A stretch of DNA of 46,907 nucleotides from Chara braunii (Eukaryota; Streptophyta; Charophyceae; Charales; Characeae). Positions 41,471 through 46,907 of the stretch are shown piece by piece. The stretch is taken from NCBI GenBank assembly GCA_003427395.1, contig BFEA01000096.1:3225251-3272157 (forward strand), written 5' to 3'. Under the pieces are notes generated by a model. That model was not told where the DNA came from and did not search any database. It saw nothing but the letters and a program-made list of their open reading frames with translations. A program made the translations under genes and the position numbers. Every line of letters starts with the position of its first letter. Within the stretch, counting starts at the first letter, position 1.

Positions 41471-42054
41471 CTACGTTTCTGTTGGCCTTGCTTGTGGTAG
41501 TTGTTGCAGTTCAGGCAAGTGCGCAGGCTCCGCCGCAGGTGACGATCAGCTATGTCAACTATGCAGGCTCGGGCTGCAATTATCAGAACACGAACTACGT
41601 GCTGTCAAACGACTTCAAGACGGTCACCTTCATGTTCGGCGGGATGGTTGCGACCACGGACGGGTCGCTCGCCGACAAGAGGAAGCATTGCCAGATGTCT
41701 TTCAATCTGGTCTACCCGGATGGCTGGAGCTTCTCCATCGGCCAGGCGACGGGCCGCGGGTTCGCTGACATCGCAAAGCACTCCGAGGGCATCTACGAGA
41801 CACACTACTACTTCTCCGGACAAACTGGTACGGCGATGGTCGAGCGCAAAATCAAAGGCCCGAAGGTCGGCAGCTTCGAGTTCACGGACGACTTCCTGAT
41901 GGCTGTCTGGAGCGAGTGCAACAACGCACCCAACTTGAACATCAAGACGGTGGTGAGAGTGGAGGGCAAGAAGGCCGTGATGGCGCTCGACTCGCACGAC
42001 ACTAAGTTCCAGCTCATCTTCAACATCCAATGGAGGCAGTGTCCGCAGAACTGA
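41461..42054 (+). CDS. Secreted DUF4360 domain protein
   Basis: 197 aa, intronless, ATG 41461 to TGA. A longer frame would need a GTG start at 41398 within the 41-bp repeats, so ATG 41461 is preferred. Signal peptide: MARSTFLLALLVVVVAVQAS then AQA, with likely cleavage near residue 23. DUF4360 signature in order: VTISYVNYAGSGCNYQ, FKTVTFMFGGMVATTDG, KHCQMSFNLVYPDGWSF, GRGFADIAKH, YYFSGQTG, IKGP, VWSECNNAPNLNIKTVVRV, ALDSHD and QWRQC. Cys at 39, 77, 153 and 194, four in total as in the minus-strand paralogue. The YPDGWSF..RGF and LNI core fits the family better than the other copy. Function of the family is unknown to me; export to wall or medium is inferred. TATA box at 41137. Confidence 0.9.
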   Translation: MARSTFLLALLVVVVAVQASAQAPPQVTISYVNYAGSGCNYQNTNYVLSNDFKTVTFMFGGMVATTDGSLADKRKHCQMSFNLVYPDGWSFSIGQATGRGFADIAKHSEGIYETHYYFSGQTGTAMVERKIKGPKVGSFEFTDDFLMAVWSECNNAPNLNIKTVVRVEGKKAVMALDSHDTKFQLIFNIQWRQCPQN

Positions 42055-42853
42055 GAACCCCATTCACCATCTCGCAAGTGGAGGATAGCGGGTGAGAAGG
42101 GTCGGAGATGTGGGCAGCTGTGCCGTCTGGGATATCTTTAGCGGAATCAGAGGCCGAGGCTATGGGGTATGCACAGTGCAGTTTTTCGGGAAGATCCAAA
42201 CTGCGGCGCCGTTTTAGCAGTCGTGGTTGTCGAGGAGGAAGGCAGGGTGGGTGGTTGGCATTGCAGCGAGAGAGTAAAGGTAGTTAGCGACATCAGCAGA
42301 TGTAGTAGTCTGGCCCGTCAGTAACTCGTTTTCGTTTTCCGCCTGACGGCGTGTCCGCCTGTGTGACTGCCATTCGTCCTCGACAGACCTGTTAATACTA
42401 GCTGTTTAATCTACGTAGCAAATGTGCAGATCCGAGGCAGATTACGCCACACTGCTGTCAAGTTCCTTAAGCTCTCTACTTTTTTTCTTTTGTAATGTCT
42501 GCCGTCAAAGATTTGTAGATCTTCTTCCACCGAGTAAGCCATCTTAGTGTTCTTTCGTCGTCAGGAGTTATGCTTCTTTACGCGTGGGTAGTAAACGAGG
42601 AGGTGGCAGTGCCCCGTTGTCTTGGAATTAGTTCGTTCGTCAGTTCTTTTTTTTTTTCGTTTCTGGTTTCTGAGGAAAACGTGGAGGGATCCTTTATTGC
42701 AAAACAGTTCTCGCTTGTAAGGAGGGAGTCGAAATGTCTATGCGGGATTCCCGCCCTCACCTGACAGTATTGTAGTGTATATCTCCCGTGGTGAACTTTG
42801 CAGGGCGCCCTGAAGCCCTGATTAGCCAATGAGAACCGTCTTCTGTGTCACAG
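42055..42853. other. 3' flank of the DUF4360 gene
   Basis: Presumed 3'UTR and intergenic DNA. No canonical AATAAA close by. TTTTGTAATGTC near 42489 could serve as a TGTAA-type signal, but this is weak. Confidence 0.35.
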
Positions 42854-43796
42854 TGTGTGAGCTTCGCCTTTCGATCTCGAGATCACATCATCACCGCTGG
42901 CTTCGGAATTGGCTGTCAGGAATTACACTTTTTTTTTTCTTTCTGTTATCTCAGAAGATGATTATGTGTTAACAATGTTTTCTAACGTCCTTCGCCTCAA
43001 TGAGCTTGGTGAACTCTTCTCTCGTTCTCTGTGTGCGCTTGATCTATGTGTTTCGCTCTCATTACAACCTTCGCTTCATGTCCGTTTCATTATATACGAT
43101 TTGTTGTTCCAGTAGCTGTGAGCATACCTTCTTCCGTCTGGAAATTGAGTCGTCCTTGTGTGTGAGCTTCGCCTTTCGATCTCGGGATCACATCATCACC
43201 GCTCTCTTCGGAATTGGCTGTCAGGAATTACTGTTTTTTTTTTTTTTTCTCAGAAGATGATGATGTGTTAACAATGTTTTCTGACCTCCTTCGCCTCAAT
43301 GAGCAGCTTGGTGAACTCTTCTCGTTAACAGCCATTTCGTCAAAACGGACATATTATATTTTTTGAACGAAATCAAAACTGACTTTTTTTGCCAAAATCC
43401 GGTCGGAATTTTTTGCTCCTGGGGGTCCGGCGTTCCCAAAACGCAAGGGGGCGTTCCCAAAACGCAGGGGGGCGTTCCCAAAACGCAGGGGGGTGGAACG
43501 CTGGACCCCATGACCAAAAATTCCGACCTGATTTTGGCAAAAGAAGTCAGTTTTGATTTCGTTCAAAAAATATAATATGTCCGTTTTGACGAAATGGCTG
43601 CTCGTTCTCTGTGTGTGCTTGATCTATGTGTTTCGCTCTCATTACAATGATGGCTTGATGTCTACTCTTTCACCTATCTATCCTTCCGCCAGAATCATCT
43701 TTCGGTTTCGTTTATATACGATGATTTGCTGTTCCAGTAGCTTCGAGCATACCGTCTTCGGACTTCCCTCTGGAGATCGAATCGTCTTCCAGAGCT
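42854..43796. repeat. Tandem duplication, second unit carrying element F
   Basis: Unit 1 is about 42854-43157 and unit 2 about 43158-43796. Shared: TGTGTGAGCTTCGCCTTTCG, GGAATTGGCTGTCAGGAATT, TGTGTTAACAATGTTTTCT, TTGATCTATGTGTTTCGCTC. Unit 2 has the 274-bp F insertion at 43327-43600; unit 1 shows the uninterrupted site at about 43017-43030. Confidence 0.88.
43327..43600. mobile_element. Foldback element F, copy 2
   Basis: AACAGCCATTTCGTCAAAAC to GTTTTGACGAAATGGCTG, flanked by CTCGTT at 43321-43326 and 43601-43606. The centre lacks the hairpins of copy 1 and has three units of GGCGTTCCCAAAACGCAGGG instead. Confidence 0.88.
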
Positions 43797-44168
43797 GCTG
43801 TCGTGAGCTCGGTGCAACGCAAGATACTGCATGTGTTTTTGCAACGAAACTTGGGCCCCGCCAATATTTTTGCTGTGGAACTACCGCGACGCGCTATTTT
43901 TAAGAAACTTACCCAACACATTATTAAGTGACGTATTGGATTGAATGATATGATTTGTCCTCCTTTCAAATTTGTTCGGGATTTTAGATGCCTTCCCGGA
44001 TTCATTCACGGCTTCAACATCTATCCCTTGCTTCGTGCTTGCCTTTTCACCCTCCCAAGAATTACTTGCAAGCCATCAAAAAAAATTGATCTGCCCATAG
44101 CCACTGAGCCGGTACCTCAACGTCCAGATTACTCTACTTCACCCTCAGATTTTTCGTTCCCGCGAGCC

Positions 44169-44170
<2 letters not shown>
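43797..44170. other. Intergenic, nothing identified
   Basis: No motif-bearing frame or repeat boundary recognised. Confidence 0.3.
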
Positions 44171-44223
<53 letters not shown>

Positions 44224-44224
44224 N

Positions 44225-44287
<63 letters not shown>
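44171..44287. repeat. (CT)n microsatellite with single N
   Basis: About 117 bp of CT with N at 44224; true length uncertain. Confidence 0.95.
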
Positions 44288-44289
<2 letters not shown>

Positions 44290-45274
44290 CAGTTTCTATT
44301 TTGCTCGATGGCAGTTTCTTTGCGTGTAGCTCCATTGTCATCATGCCTTCGTCGGTCATTCGATGCACGAAATAGCCATGTGTTTCTTCTCTCTTTCTCG
44401 TTTACGTTTTTCCGTTTTTTTTCTTTTGCAACAAGACGATGATATGTGGGAAACACTTCATTTTCCGAGGAGAATTTCTCCGTCGCACTTTTGTATTACC
44501 AGTGCGTGGTCCATAACGGGAAAACGTCGATGCAAGACAAATACCAGGATCTCCTTTGTGGAGGGAGGAATATGTGCTTCCACACACAATTCCGAAAGGC
44601 CGAGAAATCCTGGTATTTGCGAAAGGCCGAGGATCTCCATGAGCGCAAATGAAAGCAAGTGCCCAGTATCTGCGTGTACTGAAGCAGTTAAAAAACCGAA
44701 AGATGAAAGGACTATGATCACATTGCGTTGCGAGGAGAAGAGAATACCGGAAAGGGAAACATAGATTGCTCAAGGTAATGAATAGATGGTTTGATCGATT
44801 TCAAACTGATATCCAATGAGTTTTGGAGATGACTAATTAATAATTATTATTATGGAATCACGACATACGAGTGGATCTCTCCAGTTCCATAAATCAGACA
44901 GCGGTCTTCTGTTTTTCGCTCGGTTTTGGACTGTGGTCTTCTTTTTTTTGGCTCGGTTTTGGACTGCGGGAATCAAGTCATGTTGCAGGGGGACAGCAAC
45001 CCTGGCATTCCACCACCACAATAAGAACAACCGAGCGCGCTTGGCAACCCGTACATCAGTCAACGAAGGGATTGGCTAAGTGACCCATAAGGGGGGGGGT
45101 GCAGAACAGAAAGAATGCCAACCAAGAGGCTGCCAGGCTTGAAAGATGGTCAAAAGCAGGCAATAACAGTGTAGGAGCAAACCTAGAGCTGTGGTCGACA
45201 AGATCGAGTTGGAGAGTTTCTGTAGCTTGAAGTAAGAAGCCCGGCTCTCCGGTAGCTTGAGGGGGAAGGGGGCG

Positions 45275-45276
<2 letters not shown>
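44288..45276. other. Intergenic, nothing identified
   Basis: Contains a local direct repeat of TCGGTTTTGGACTG (about 44920 and 44953) with T-rich spacer. Frames of up to 130 codons have no recognisable domain. Confidence 0.4.

Positions 45277-45351
<75 letters not shown>
45277..45351. repeat. (GA)n microsatellite
   Basis: A GA tract of about 75 bp; antisense frames reading LSLSLS are artefacts. Confidence 0.95.
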
Positions 45352-45353
<2 letters not shown>

Positions 45354-45564
45354 CGCACGTGCTTCCTCGCAAGTTCCTCCTGACAGATAGACACATACGA
45401 GGAGCTGGAGATGGGGAATCTCACCAGGGAGGATGGTGAATGCAGCTGCAGAACATGGAGGCAAACTGCAAACTGCCTTGCCGACGGGCCTGGGTATTGT
45501 GCAAAGTTGCCAACTCTGGCAAACTGGGTAAAACAGGAAAACAGGCTGCAGGCCCAGGCGCCAA

Positions 45565-45710
45565 TGACCCTCCAGATTGCAAATTGCACATGGGCTTGAC
45601 AGGGGCAAAAAGCAAAGAATCAGGCCCAAAATGGCAACCTACATCCTCTAGTCGCATTTCGGCATATATCTCAACTTATAGGGGTATTTCACAAATTATC
45701 CCCTGTTTCT
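45565..45710. mobile_element. MITE family H, partial diverged copy
   Basis: CAGATTGCAAATTGCACATG, TTGACAGGGGCA and GGCATATATCTCAACTTATA correspond in order to 3835-3974. Only the right part is clear. Confidence 0.65.
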
Positions 45711-45787
45711 GTTTGTTTTTTTTTGTAATTTTAACATTGGCATTGGACCTGATGTAGGGACTGATAAAAGCAGACCTATAGTGTATG

Positions 45788-45850
45788 ATGGCTCCAATCT
45801 ATTGGTGGGGAGCTGCACCTGCTGGAAAAGGGTCCAGCATCCCTTTATAC
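45788..45850 (-). mobile_element. Fragment of LINE-tail motif
   Basis: The minus strand reads GATGCTGGACCC, TTTTCCAGCAGGTGCAGCTC and CCCACCAATAGAT, matching the third motif unit at about 18649-18705. Likely a short 3' remnant of the same LINE family. Confidence 0.55.
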
Positions 45851-45939
45851 TGAGACATTTCTGCCCATCACTGTTTTGACAGCTTAGGTACTGCATTCAT
45901 ATTCGTAATTACAAGCCAATGTAGGGAGCTACTACATGA

Positions 45940-46045
45940 GAGAGGGACCAGCTCCCCTTTGTGTTGAGAAATTGCTGAAATGCAATCTGAGAGTGGGACC
46001 AGCGCCCCTTTTGTGTTGAGAAATTGCTGCAATGCAATCTGATCC
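45940..46045. repeat. Two-unit tandem repeat, ~52 bp
   Basis: GGGACCAGC.CCCCTTT, TGTGTTGAGAAATTGCTG and AATGCAATCTGA occur twice (about 45947 and 45998). Confidence 0.85.
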
Positions 46046-46244
46046 TAGATCTGCCTGTCACTATGTATCACACGCGGTCATGACTGCCGGGCTGCTGACT
46101 GCATCTGGTTGGGATCTGGTTGGGATCATGGCTGCGGGGGCGACCGGGTGCGGTCAGGTGCAAACCCTCGACATTTTTAACTCCCTAGGAAAATAAGTGG
46201 AAAACAAAAACAAAAATATGGGTTGTAGGGTTTGAAAATCTTAT

Positions 46245-46247
<3 letters not shown>

Positions 46248-46281
<34 letters not shown>
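46248..46281. repeat. (TA)n microsatellite
   Basis: A TA tract of about 34 bp in A/T-rich surroundings. Confidence 0.95.
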
Positions 46282-46283
<2 letters not shown>

Positions 46284-46444
46284 CATTGTTTGTGATTTAA
46301 CAAAAAATAGAAAATGAAAAAAACAGTTTTAAAATCACAAAAACCATAATAAAAAAGGTGGAACTTTTTTTTTTTCCATTTTTTTTTTTATTGCTGGTGG
46401 GATAAACATTGTGCACATGTTTCTTTGATTCCTTTTTCTGATTT

Positions 46445-46498
46445 AATTGATTGATTGATTGATTGATTGGTAGATTGATTGATTGATTGACTGATTGA
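46445..46498. repeat. (GATT)n repeat
   Basis: GATT units with one TAGATT interruption, complementary in motif to the AATC tract at the window start, grading into (GAGT)n to about 46525. Confidence 0.92.
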
Positions 46499-46525
46499 GT
46501 GAGCGAGTGAGTGAGTGCGTGAGTG

Positions 46526-46907
46526 AGGAACGGATGGACGGACGGATCGGTTGGCGGGAGGCGCGGTCACGGAGTGGGTGACGTGGCGGGAAGGGATGAG
46601 CGCGATCGGTGAGGGGGGGAAAGCGTGCCGAACGAGCGGGCGCACGTGGGAATCAATGCTGGGGGAGCTGAGGTGTATGGTTGGGGATATGGGGGGAAGA
46701 GAAGCGCCAGGGAAAAGCGTATCTGGGAAGGAGCGGAGGGGGGATCGCGTAGGTTGCCGGGCAGCGATGTCGTAAAGGGAGAGGGGATGGGAATGATCGT
46801 GATCGGGAAGTCGGAGTGGGGAGGTGGGAGGTCGAGCGTAGAACGGAGCTCCACCTACGGAAGCAGAGCGGGGGGAGCTGATGGGGGTAATGTGGCTGAA
46901 GGGCAGG
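46526..46907. other. G-rich terminal stretch, no gene identified
   Basis: G-rich plus strand with frames on both strands of composition-driven type. No motif or splice-supported gene seen. Confidence 0.35.

Noticed and set aside
42570-42764. 64-codon frame downstream of the DUF4360 gene
   Set aside because: Lies in presumed 3' flank, has no motif, and crosses a T-run.

Overview
This looks like a nuclear scaffold piece from a large, repeat-laden genome of the plant lineage. The best lineage marker is a set of U6 snRNA copies whose 3' part reads AAATCGAGAAATGGTCC, the plant type of U6 end. Non-LTR retroelements, HARBI1-type transposase remains and a dense layer of MITEs agree with this. I think of a charophyte alga such as Chara, but that is an impression and not proven from the sequence. 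There is no prokaryotic gene organisation. Most long open frames are antisense to microsatellites or lie inside transposons.

Layout. 1-1700: a Ser-rich gene with a papain-fold (Josephin-like) segment and two RING-like fingers, the second broken by an in-frame TGA. 1.7-11.9 kb: non-coding sequence with MITEs, tandem duplications and U6 retrocopies. 11.9-12.6 kb: a secreted DUF4360 gene on the minus strand. 12.9-15.6 kb: more U6 retrocopies and a chain of nested TIR elements. 15.6-19.06 kb: one MITE split by a 5'-truncated LINE, with an assembly gap at 18763-18907. 19-22.2 kb: MITE families B and C. 22.9-24.04 kb: a decayed PIF/Harbinger transposase. 24-27.3 kb: low-complexity DNA including a 38-base poly-C. 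27.3-30.4 kb and 36.0-39.8 kb: two copies of a ~3 kb block flanking a decayed full-type LINE (ORF1 plus EN/RT ORF2, 30.99-35.9 kb). 40-41.1 kb: MITEs and U6. 41.1-42.05 kb: a second intact DUF4360 gene with a clear TATA box. 42-46.9 kb: tandem duplication, microsatellites and MITE remnants.

How it fits together. The only intact host-type genes I can defend are the two DUF4360 genes. The Josephin-like/RING gene is intact except for one stop. The rest is a mobile-element record that can be read in order, because target-site duplications and empty paralogous sites survive. Family A-D MITEs carry 3-bp TSDs (TTA, TAA, CAA, ATT, TCA) and GGGCC or GGGCATAC ends, as PIF/Harbinger elements do. A 770-bp element with a 9-bp TSD is MULE-like. 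U6 RNA was repeatedly copied into DNA with 10-16 bp TSDs, several copies with A-tails, which implies LINE-type machinery.
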